Source: Oscillospiraceae bacterium (GTDB taxonomy: Bacteria > Bacillota > Clostridia > Oscillospirales > Ruminococcaceae). Taken from it: a stretch of DNA of 64,000 nt. Positions 1-6,311 of this stretch are shown here, in pieces. Under the pieces are notes generated by a model, which ran no database searches, was not told where the DNA came from, and was given only the letters and a program-made list of their open reading frames with translations. The stretch's first letter is position 1. The number at the start of each line of letters is the position of its first letter. The stretch is taken from NCBI GenBank assembly GCA_022787085.1, contig JALFVE010000038.1, positions 1 through 64,000 on the forward strand, read 5' to 3'. Made by a program: the position numbers and the translations under genes.

Positions 1-116
1 TAGACAAATCCTCGGCTGAAATAATCACATTCGTCGTCAAGCTCCCTTGCAAGGCGGCAAGCCTTGCTGCGGTCGCTTTCCTAGACTGTGATTATTTCAT
101 CTGTCGGCTTTGTCTA
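1..116. repeat. Imperfect inverted repeat, about 29-30 bp arms
   Basis: The first 29 bases and bases 87-116 are near-perfect reverse complements: TAGACAAA at the left end matches TTTGTCTA at the right, and the inner 13 bases (AAATAATCACA side) match exactly, with a few mismatches in between. The interior is 57 bases. The left arm begins at the window edge, so the repeat may extend outward. It could be a MITE-like short palindromic element or the end of a larger structure; no transposase is visible. There is no T tract immediately after it, so a simple terminator is less likely. Confidence 0.5.
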
Positions 117-241
117 TAGAACGATTAAAGATTAGTATAAGAACCATATTTAAATAATACCACATTTATGCAAAGCTTTCAATATATTTTTTAATTTCGA
201 GAATATATTTTTTCGGATAAAAAAGAAAGGACTGCTGCCAA

Positions 242-1081
242 ATGAACGAGCTTTATTATGGATCGCTGAGCTTTATACCGTCCGAGACTATGCGGAAATA
301 TATTGCAGGTAAGCTTTCGGAAAATGAATTTGAGCTTTCGGCGGAGGATGTGATATCAATTGTCTGTAACGGCGGGGGAGACATATTTGCAAAGCGTGAT
401 TATTATAAAAAGCTGCTTGAAACGGAGCTTTCGGAGAATACCCGCAGCGAGCTTCTCAAGATGATCTCGTGGATAGATATGACCGAAAGCTGTATAAAAG
501 GCAGCAAGGGATACTCCTTTGCCTGCGGCGATATATGGGATAACAGGATCGTCCTTTTCAACAGCTTCAGAAAAGCCGCAAAATATACCCTCCGACACAA
601 GAAAAACGATATTGTCATATGTGACATGAGCCTTACGGGCGAAGAAAGGTTCATCTCACTTTTGGAGATAGATGAAAAAAGCCGTGTGATCTACTCGGGA
701 AAATTCGTAAGAGAGGCACATTTTACCGATCATGTCTCTCTGAAAAACAGATATGTGAAATTCCCCGTTCCCTTTAAAACGGGTGACACGGTTTATTATG
801 CAGGCGACAGAAGGAGAGAGCTTTTTTCCGTAATAAACGCCCATCAGCCCGAGCCGTGGGAAATGGCAGATTTTATGGATTCAAGCATAATGGTGATACC
901 CTACCGCTATCATGAATATGCAACGCCCGAGAATGTCAGAGCGCATTATGAAAGGAATATGCGCAGAAAGGCAGAGGGAAAGCTTTTTTATGATGATGAC
1001 CCACTGCCTGATGTTATTTCTCGGGAGCATGACCACATGAGCGTGATCTATACAGAGCTGTACAAAGAGTATGAGGGATAA
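242..1081 (+). CDS. Hypothetical protein, 279 aa
   Basis: I do not recognise a family. The product is soluble, with no signal peptide or membrane segment, and mixed alpha/beta in character, with many aromatic and charged residues in the C-terminal third (a run of acidic residues near residue 250). An AAAGGA ribosome site lies about ten bases before the ATG. The gene stands alone: an inverted repeat lies upstream, and the following acetyltransferase gene converges on it with a 19-base gap. Codon use looks like that of the neighbouring core genes, so it is probably resident rather than acquired. Function is open. Confidence 0.75.
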   Translation: MNELYYGSLSFIPSETMRKYIAGKLSENEFELSAEDVISIVCNGGGDIFAKRDYYKKLLETELSENTRSELLKMISWIDMTESCIKGSKGYSFACGDIWDNRIVLFNSFRKAAKYTLRHKKNDIVICDMSLTGEERFISLLEIDEKSRVIYSGKFVREAHFTDHVSLKNRYVKFPVPFKTGDTVYYAGDRRRELFSVINAHQPEPWEMADFMDSSIMVIPYRYHEYATPENVRAHYERNMRRKAEGKLFYDDDPLPDVISREHDHMSVIYTELYKEYEG

Positions 1082-1100
1082 AAAACGGCGATTTGAATAA

Positions 1101-1541
1101 TTATGTATCTATCCTTACAAGCTCCGTGATCGCCTTGTTTCTGTAAACAAGATCGTCTCTTGCAGTAAAGCCCTGCTTTTCCCAGAACGAATTTCCAAGC
1201 TCATTCCGCCCGAAAACAACAAGAGCGGTTTTGGTAATGCCAAGATCTTTCAGAGCCTCCATTGCAGCATTTACAAGAGCGGTGCCCACACCCATTCTGC
1301 GGCATTGAGGGGATACCGCCGTGTGATAAATAAAGCCTCTCCTGCCGTCATTTCCCGCAAGGATAACGCCGATTATAGAGCCGTTTTCAACGGCAGCAAA
1401 GCAGGTCTCGGGATTCCTGTCAAGAAATCTTCCGATTCCCTCTCTTGAATCGTCAACATCGTTAAGTCCCATACCCTTGCATGAGAGCCAGAGCGAGTTC
1501 ATTTCATAATAATCGTTCAAAGTGATTTTTCTGATTATCAT
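1101..1541 (-). CDS. GNAT family N-acetyltransferase, 146 aa
   Basis: Single-domain acetyltransferase of the GNAT fold, which transfers an acetyl group from acetyl-CoA to an amine. The acetyl-CoA binding motif A is visible as QCRRMGVGTALV around residues 80-91, preceded by the beta-strand pair with GVILAGNDGR and followed by ALVVFGRNELGNSFWEKQGF, a typical motif B with the Asn/Phe-Trp. The gene overlaps the preceding Gx-transporter gene by four bases (start of this gene inside the end of the other), so it is the last gene of the apbE operon. The substrate cannot be predicted, and it may be a passenger of the operon. Confidence 0.85.
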   Translation of the reverse strand: MIIRKITLNDYYEMNSLWLSCKGMGLNDVDDSREGIGRFLDRNPETCFAAVENGSIIGVILAGNDGRRGFIYHTAVSPQCRRMGVGTALVNAAMEALKDLGITKTALVVFGRNELGNSFWEKQGFTARDDLVYRNKAITELVRIDT

Positions 1542-2035
1542 TTTTTATTTTCTCCTATCCTGTTAAAGGTTATCTGAGCGCAGATTCCCGTAAAAAGTCC
1601 CGCAATGCAGCCCGATACCGTAAGAAAGGGGAGATATGCAAGCACGGAAAGAGTGCTCGTTACAAATATCGCAGCAATTATCTGTCCGAGATTGTGAAGC
1701 ACCGCCCCGAGAATACTGCATAAATAAATATGCTTTTCGTCAATAAAGTGCCTGAGAAAAATCATTCCCCCAAGGCAGAGAAGTCCTCCGCTCAGACTGA
1801 AAATAAGTGCAGAAATATTTCCCGAAAAAATCGCTCCGAGAATAATTCTTGCCAAAAGAATAAGCGCAGCCTCTTTCGGACTGTACCTGTAAACCGCAAA
1901 AACCGTAACGATATTTGCAAGTCCAAGCTTTACTCCTGGTATGGGAACGGGCAGCGGTATCTGCATTTCCACCACGAAAATGATAAGAGAAATGCAGGTA
2001 AGAAGCCCCATTTCCGAAAGCCTTTTCAAATTCAT
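1538..2035 (-). CDS. Gx transporter / heptaprenyl diphosphate synthase component I-like membrane protein
   Basis: A 165-residue integral membrane protein with about five hydrophobic segments. The N-terminal half has the characteristic PLPVPIPGVKLGLANIV stretch of the Hpre_diP_synt_I family (also called Gx transporter family). Members were once annotated as component I of heptaprenyl diphosphate synthase, but many sit next to apbE and NusG-domain-II genes in flavin-based electron-transfer loci, as here. It lies 14 bases downstream of the NusG_II gene and overlaps the GNAT gene. I infer a role in quinone- or flavin-linked electron transfer across the membrane rather than isoprenoid synthesis, because no partner prenyl synthase is present. 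Confidence 0.8.
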   Translation of the reverse strand: MNLKRLSEMGLLTCISLIIFVVEMQIPLPVPIPGVKLGLANIVTVFAVYRYSPKEAALILLARIILGAIFSGNISALIFSLSGGLLCLGGMIFLRHFIDEKHIYLCSILGAVLHNLGQIIAAIFVTSTLSVLAYLPFLTVSGCIAGLFTGICAQITFNRIGENKK

Positions 2036-2049
2036 TTTAATGCCCTCCG

Positions 2050-2418
2050 TCAGCCTGTCCTGCCGTCTGCGGAGCTGTTTGCGGGTTCGATAACAAGTCG
2101 GTTCGGAAGGCAGACAATAGGTGCAGAGCTTTTGCCTGCCGTGATAGCTGCGGTATTGACGCAGATCTTATCCGGGCAGTCCGCCTCTGTGACCCTGATG
2201 GAATGATTTTTTATTTCAACTGTGTTCATCCGTCCTTCGAACTCGATCTGAAAAATGCAGTCTTCGGCAGCGGAAAGGTCAATCGAATAAATTTCCCTGC
2301 CGCCGCTTTTTATGCTGACAGTATTGCTTTTCGGCGCCATTAAAACAAGCAGACAGCCGATTGCGCCCGCCGCAAAAATAACGGCAGTGATGATAATTAT
2401 AATCACATTTTTTTTCAT
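2050..2418 (-). CDS. NusG domain II-containing membrane-anchored protein
   Basis: A 122-residue protein with one N-terminal membrane anchor (residues about 5-27, hydrophobic with a KKN start) followed by an extracytoplasmic beta-rich domain. The sequence SIRVTEADCPDKICVNTAA is diagnostic of the NusG_II family, including the two cysteines of the CPDKIC motif. It is unrelated in function to the transcription factor NusG. It overlaps apbE by four bases, which implies translational coupling. In extracellular electron-transfer loci of Firmicutes, proteins of this family accompany ApbE and the Gx membrane protein; the exact role is unproven. Confidence 0.85.
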   Translation of the reverse strand: MKKNVIIIIITAVIFAAGAIGCLLVLMAPKSNTVSIKSGGREIYSIDLSAAEDCIFQIEFEGRMNTVEIKNHSIRVTEADCPDKICVNTAAITAGKSSAPIVCLPNRLVIEPANSSADGRTG

Positions 2419-3437
2419 TTTATCACTTCCGCTTTGTTTTTCAGTTCAATATCCGAAAAAACAGTGTCGCTGAAAATATTTTCGGTAATTACCACCCTGC
2501 CGTCCTCGGTGATAAGGATCATATCAAAATCGCTGTTTTCCTTGATAAATCTGACCGCCTCGTCCTCGCCCATAACGAAAAGAGCCGTAGAAAGAAGATC
2601 GCAGTCCGTTCCGCTGTCACCGATAACAGTGACCGAAGCAAGCCCGTTGTCAACAGGAAATCCCGTTTTCGGGTCTATGATGTGGCAGTATTTTCTGCCG
2701 TCCTCACCTATAAAAAATCGCTGATAATTTCCCGATGTGACCACCGCCTTGTCCCTCACAGAAACCGTGCAGATAATTTCGGAGGGAGAAAGGGGATTTG
2801 TCACAGCCACCCTCCATGGGGAGCCGTCAGGCTTTTCACCCACCGCCTGAATATTTCCGCCGAGACTCAGAATAGCCGAGGAAATGCCCATATCTCTTAA
2901 AATATCCGCTGCCTTTTCACCCGCATAGCCCTTTGCCGCAGCTCCAAGCTCCAGCTCAAAGCCCTCGGGAACAGTCACAGTATTTCCGCTTACCGAAATG
3001 CTTTCCCAGCCTGTAAATTTCAAAAGCCCGTTAATTTTTTCGGGTCCCAGAACCGAATATTTTCCCGTTGTAAAGCCCCATTCCCTCACCAAAGGATAAA
3101 CGGTGATATCAACCGCACCATAGGTCCTTTCGGAAAATTGTTTTGAACGGGAAATAAGCTCGGAGGTTTGGTTATCCACCTCAGCGGAACCGCCTCCCGA
3201 GCAGTTTATCCTGCTGATATCACTTGAATCTATCGTAATGGAAAAAAGCTTTTCAAGCTCAGAAATTTTTTCGCTTGCCAAATCAAGCGCAGCCTCGGAA
3301 TTATCGCCGTAAACAGTAAGCTTCATATAAGTGTCCATGGCGAAAAGCTCTTTTTCGGAATAATTTTCGTCCGTATTTCCGCAGCCGCAGAGGAGTGATA
3401 AAATAATAATTCCAACCATGGGTAAAAATCTTTTCAA
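2415..3437 (-). CDS. apbE: FAD:protein FMN transferase (ApbE family lipoprotein)
   Basis: A 340-residue enzyme that cleaves FAD and attaches FMN covalently to a threonine of exported redox proteins. The N terminus is a lipoprotein signal (hydrophobic stretch then LLCGCGN, with Cys as the lipid site). Family features visible are FAMDTYMKLTVYG near residue 32, the glycine-rich LGAAAKGYAGEKAAD segment near residue 170, SLGGNIQAVG near 195, and the GRKYCHIIDPKTGFP stretch near 250. It is the first gene of a four-gene minus-strand operon, divergent from the methyltransferase gene. No target protein with an FMN-binding domain is encoded in this window. Confidence 0.93.
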   Translation of the reverse strand: MKRFLPMVGIIILSLLCGCGNTDENYSEKELFAMDTYMKLTVYGDNSEAALDLASEKISELEKLFSITIDSSDISRINCSGGGSAEVDNQTSELISRSKQFSERTYGAVDITVYPLVREWGFTTGKYSVLGPEKINGLLKFTGWESISVSGNTVTVPEGFELELGAAAKGYAGEKAADILRDMGISSAILSLGGNIQAVGEKPDGSPWRVAVTNPLSPSEIICTVSVRDKAVVTSGNYQRFFIGEDGRKYCHIIDPKTGFPVDNGLASVTVIGDSGTDCDLLSTALFVMGEDEAVRFIKENSDFDMILITEDGRVVITENIFSDTVFSDIELKNKAEVIK

Positions 3438-3461
3438 ACATTTCGCCTCGCTTTATTCTGA

Positions 3462-3490
3462 TTGACAATGAAATGCAAATATGCTATAAT
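3462..3490 (+). promoter_or_regulatory. Sigma-A-type promoter of the methyltransferase gene
   Basis: TTGACA at 3462-3467 and TATAAT at 3485-3490, separated by exactly 17 bases: a consensus promoter. It begins 25 bases from the divergent apbE start, so the two genes share this intergenic region. The presence of the promoter excludes a gene start at 3462. Confidence 0.9.
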
Positions 3491-3527
3491 TTGGGTGAAA
3501 ATCATTCTGCATGGGGAGGAAAAGATA

Positions 3528-4313
3528 ATGAACGGCGTAAATAAAACCCTCTATATCCCACTATACGGCAAATCCGAGATCAGCCGAAAAGGGGTAATTA
3601 TCAAGGATGAGAAGGCAGAGGAGATATGGAAAAAGGAGGGCTTTGAGCTGAAAGGAAAGGCTCGTTCAAAATGGCTCTGCTATTATATGTCAATGCGTGC
3701 AGCGGTGTTTGACAGCCTGACCTCGGAAGCAGCTTCGGGAGATACCGATGCTTTAGTAATACATATCGGCTGCGGACTTGACAGCCGAATAATCAGAACG
3801 GGAAATAAAGAAAATCTTTGGTACGATATTGATTTTCCCGAAGTTATCGCCGAGCGGAAAAAGTATTTCAGCGAAACCGAAAAATATAAAATGCTCCCCG
3901 CCGACGCATCGGAAACCTCTTGGATAACCGCACTTCCCGACTCTCCTCGAGCTGTGATCGTAATGGAGGGCGTGTCCATGTATATCCCTCCCGAAAAGGT
4001 GCGCAGACTTTTTGAAGCTTTGGGAAACAAATTCGGAGAAGTAAAAATCTTTGCAGATGTTTACACCGTTTTCGCAGCCAAAGCAACGAAATACAAAAAT
4101 CCAATAAATGAAGTGGGAGTAAACGAGGTTTACGGAGTAGATTCACCGCAGGAGTATGAAAGCGAAAAAATCAAATTCAAAGCAGAGCATACCATGACTC
4201 CGGAGAGACTCATCAATGAGCTTTCGGGCTTTGATAAAGTATTTTTCAAAGCTGTATTTGCGGGAAACGCCACAAGAAAAATTTACCGTCTTTATGAGTT
4301 CGGATCAAAATAG
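3528..4313 (+). CDS. Class I SAM-dependent methyltransferase, LCM/PPM-like family
   Basis: A 261-residue methyltransferase. The SAM-binding motif I is visible as VIHIGCGLDSR, and the following YDIDFP is typical of the leucine carboxyl methyltransferase-like family (PF04072), which also includes polyketide O-methyltransferases. IVMEGVSMY matches the later conserved block of that family. The start is placed at the ATG at 3528 because it follows a GGGGAGG ribosome site by about eight bases; the reading frame is open further upstream, but that part contains the promoter. It is monocistronic and converges on the lacI-family gene. The substrate is unknown. Confidence 0.88.
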   Translation: MNGVNKTLYIPLYGKSEISRKGVIIKDEKAEEIWKKEGFELKGKARSKWLCYYMSMRAAVFDSLTSEAASGDTDALVIHIGCGLDSRIIRTGNKENLWYDIDFPEVIAERKKYFSETEKYKMLPADASETSWITALPDSPRAVIVMEGVSMYIPPEKVRRLFEALGNKFGEVKIFADVYTVFAAKATKYKNPINEVGVNEVYGVDSPQEYESEKIKFKAEHTMTPERLINELSGFDKVFFKAVFAGNATRKIYRLYEFGSK

Positions 4314-4408
4314 ATAGTAAGGGACGTTCGCAACAATTTTTGCTTAATTTGAATTATTCAAAAATATTTTCACCGAAACAATGCTGTCATCCCACCAAAT
4401 CCGCACAA

Positions 4409-5422
4409 TCAGAAACTCCTCAAAGCCCTTACAGAATTTTTGTAAATGATCCTGCCGCCCACAGGCATACGTCCTATGGAGTAGGCAGGATTTTCGATTT
4501 TTTTAAGAATAGTTTCCACCGCCAGTGCAGACATCTGCTCGGTGTTGACTTCAATAGTAGTGATCTTCGGGTCGGACATTTCCGAAAAAACGGAATTGTC
4601 AAAGCCCGTGACCGAAATATCCTGCGGCACCCGATAGCCCTCTTTTTTCAGCTGATTTATCAGATGATAAGCAGTGTTGTCGCAGTTGCAGACAAAAGCG
4701 GTGGGCATATCCACAGGCAGCTCAATGGGTATCATCATACCCTCCTCATCCCTGTCCTCAATAATATAATTTGAGCTGACATGAATATTATGCTCCATAA
4801 GAGATTTCATATATCCCAGAAATCTGTCCTGAATGGAGCTTGTTGCCTTCACCGAGCCAACGAACGCAAGCTTGCTGTGACCGATGTTTATCAGAAAATT
4901 TGTAATATCATAGGAAGCGTAAAAGCTGTCGCTGATAATGCAGTCAATATCCTTTCGGTCATCATAGAAATCAAGAAAAACCACAGGAATATTTTCCGAT
5001 GAAATAAGCTCAATATAGCCCTTTGAAAGCTGCCCCAGAATTATCGCACCGTCAGCCTTGCCCTGCATAGAAGCGGGAAAAATCAGCTTTTCTTCGCTTT
5101 CGGGAGTTATGGTGTTAAAAAAAGCCCGTCTTCCTCTGCTCTGAAGCTGAGCGGAAATATGTTTGTAATATTTGAGATAAAAGGAATCCTCGTCAATAAA
5201 ACGGGAGGAGCCAAGAACGCAGATGTTACCCGTCAGACTGCCGGGCTGCTTTTTTCTCACCGTATAGGAATAGCCAAGCTCCTTGGCAGTGCGGCAGACC
5301 TCTTCTCTTAGCGCATCGCTGACGCCGCTTTTGCCGCCGAGAGCCTTTGAAACGGCAACCACGCTCACACCGAGGCGGTCGGCAATATCCTGCATTTTAA
5401 CGTTTTTTGTCAAAATGTTCAC
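4409..5422 (-). CDS. LacI family transcriptional regulator
   Basis: A 337-residue DNA-binding repressor. The N-terminal LacI helix-turn-helix is clear (MQDIADRLGVSVVAVSKALG at residues about 10-29), followed by the hinge helix and a periplasmic-binding-protein-like effector domain (GAIILGQ, PVVFLDF, FVGSVKATSSIQDRFLGY, VTGFDNS). These proteins usually sense a sugar. The start is a GTG directly after an AAAGGGA site; a TTG four codons later is the alternative. It has its own promoter. No sugar-use operon is adjacent, so the regulated genes are elsewhere or are distant genes such as the beta-galactosidase. Confidence 0.92.
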   Translation of the reverse strand: MNILTKNVKMQDIADRLGVSVVAVSKALGGKSGVSDALREEVCRTAKELGYSYTVRKKQPGSLTGNICVLGSSRFIDEDSFYLKYYKHISAQLQSRGRRAFFNTITPESEEKLIFPASMQGKADGAIILGQLSKGYIELISSENIPVVFLDFYDDRKDIDCIISDSFYASYDITNFLINIGHSKLAFVGSVKATSSIQDRFLGYMKSLMEHNIHVSSNYIIEDRDEEGMMIPIELPVDMPTAFVCNCDNTAYHLINQLKKEGYRVPQDISVTGFDNSVFSEMSDPKITTIEVNTEQMSALAVETILKKIENPAYSIGRMPVGGRIIYKNSVRALRSF

Positions 5423-5448
5423 ATCCCTTTCTGCATATCCACAGCTAT

Positions 5449-5478
5449 ATTATACAACAGCTCAGGCGAAAAAGTCAA
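5449..5478 (-). promoter_or_regulatory. Promoter of the lacI-family gene
   Basis: On the minus strand TTGACT (5478-5473) and TATAAT (5454-5449) are separated by 18 bases, about 27 bases before the start codon. A second TTGACA lies slightly upstream on the same strand. Confidence 0.75.
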
Positions 5479-5489
5479 CAGTGATGTCA

Positions 5490-5537
5490 ATAAAAAAACG
5501 CTCATCTATGCTCCCGGGGAATGGAGCATAGATGAGC
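5490..5537 (-). terminator. Intrinsic terminator of the small-peptide unit
   Basis: A perfect 15-base-pair stem (5500-5514 with 5523-5537) with an 8-base loop, followed on the minus strand by GTTTTTTTATT. It ends the transcript that carries the two peptide genes at 5574-5761 and insulates the lacI promoter. Confidence 0.9.
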
Positions 5538-5573
5538 CTATGTTCTGTTAAGCTGTTATATTAAAGAGCAGAC

Positions 5574-5639
5574 TTATCTGCATCCGCCGAAGCAGTTCTT
5601 GATAATGTCGATGATGTAGGAAAAATTAAAATTGCACAT
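5574..5639 (-). CDS. Small cysteine-containing peptide, 21 aa (copy 1 of 2)
   Basis: A 21-codon gene with an ideal ribosome site, GGAGG seven bases before the ATG. The peptide follows the pattern MCxFxFSxIxxIIxxCFxxC, shared with the 22-residue product of the next gene upstream; 11 of 20 aligned positions are identical and most others are conservative (Asp/Glu, Lys/Arg, Ile/Leu). It has cysteines at positions 2, 16 and 20 and a hydrophobic, possibly amphipathic centre. It has no signal peptide. The pair sits between its own promoter and a strong terminator. I do not know the family; candidates are a signalling or membrane-active peptide. That it is a gene is inferred from paralogy and signals. 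Confidence 0.72.
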   Translation of the reverse strand: MCNFNFSYIIDIIKNCFGGCR

Positions 5640-5692
5640 AATGTAACCTCCGATAATAAATAATAGATGTGTTTCGTACAGTGTTTACAAGC

Positions 5693-5761
5693 TTATTTAC
5701 CGCAGCTTGTGAAGCATCCTCTGATAATTTCCAGAATACAGGAAAAATCGAATCCGCACAT
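5693..5761 (-). CDS. Small cysteine-containing peptide, 22 aa (copy 2 of 2)
   Basis: A 22-codon gene preceded by GGGAGGTGA six bases before the ATG. The product matches the pattern MCxFxFSxIxxIIxxCFxxC and has cysteines at positions 2, 8, 16 and 20, one more than its paralogue, and ends in Gly-Lys. It is the first gene of the unit: promoter at 5848-5820, then this gene, 53 bases of spacer, then the second peptide and a terminator. Two separately translated, diverged copies of one short pattern argue for selection on the peptide rather than chance. Function unknown. Confidence 0.72.
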   Translation of the reverse strand: MCGFDFSCILEIIRGCFTSCGK

Positions 5762-5819
5762 GATTTTCACCTCCCTGAATTTATTTCCGAAAGAGATTTT
5801 TTCCTCTCGGATTAACTTA

Positions 5820-5848
5820 ATTATAGCATAAAAAAAGGGAGTATTCAA
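5820..5848 (-). promoter_or_regulatory. Promoter of the two-peptide unit
   Basis: On the minus strand TTGAAT (5848-5843) and TATAAT (5825-5820) with 17-base spacing. The expected transcript would start near 5813, giving a leader of about 50 bases before the first peptide. Confidence 0.75.
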
Positions 5849-6054
5849 GCTGTAAGTGTTGGTAATATTTTTGCACAAAAATGCAGTAATAATTTCCGAT
5901 TTCAAGAAAATATCAAGCTTGCATTTTCTGCCTTGCCAGCAAAACATTTCCGATAATAAAACGAGCCGCAGGTAATATAATATTACTGCAAACCCAAAGG
6001 AGAAACGAAAAAGCGCTTCTCCCATAAATCAGAAATTTAAAGGAGTAATTTACT

Positions 6055-6246
6055 ATGAAAAGCGATAAGCTCACTGCCCAGGGCAGAGAAACAATGGAAA
6101 GATTCAAGATGGAAGCTGCTAACGAGGTCGGCGTTAACCTCAAGAACGGTTACAACGGTGATATCACAGCAAGAGAAGCAGGCTCTGTTGGCGGTATGAT
6201 GGTCAAGAAAATGATTGAAAACTACAAGCAGGGACTCAACGGCTAA
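6055..6246 (+). CDS. Alpha/beta-type small acid-soluble spore protein
   Basis: A 63-residue DNA-coating protein of the spore core (SspA/B-type, PF00269). The two family blocks are visible: KMEAANEVGVNL near residues 22-33, around the site cut by the germination protease GPR, and TAREAGSVGGMMVKKMIE near residues 43-60. An AAAGGAG site precedes the ATG. It is transcribed alone and is followed by a strong terminator. It shows that the organism makes, or descends from makers of, spores; SpoIIR at 48967 agrees. I could not identify a convincing forespore sigma-G promoter by eye. Confidence 0.93.
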   Translation: MKSDKLTAQGRETMERFKMEAANEVGVNLKNGYNGDITAREAGSVGGMMVKKMIENYKQGLNG

Positions 6247-6264
6247 AAGCAAAAGCAAAAAAAG

Positions 6265-6296
6265 CGGAGAGCACCGAAAGGTGCGCTCCGTTTTTT
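6265..6296 (+). terminator. Intrinsic terminator after the spore protein gene
   Basis: CGGAGAGCACC-GAAA-GGTGCGCTCCG hairpin with a GNRA-type tetraloop followed by TTTTTT. Confidence 0.92.
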
Positions 6297-6311
6297 GAAT
6301 ACAAAAGAAAA

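Noticed and set aside
3462-3527. Upstream extension of the methyltransferase gene starting with TTG at 3462
   Set aside because: The TTG belongs to the -35 box of a perfect promoter whose -10 box lies at 3485, so it cannot be translated from this promoter. The ATG at 3528 has a good ribosome site.
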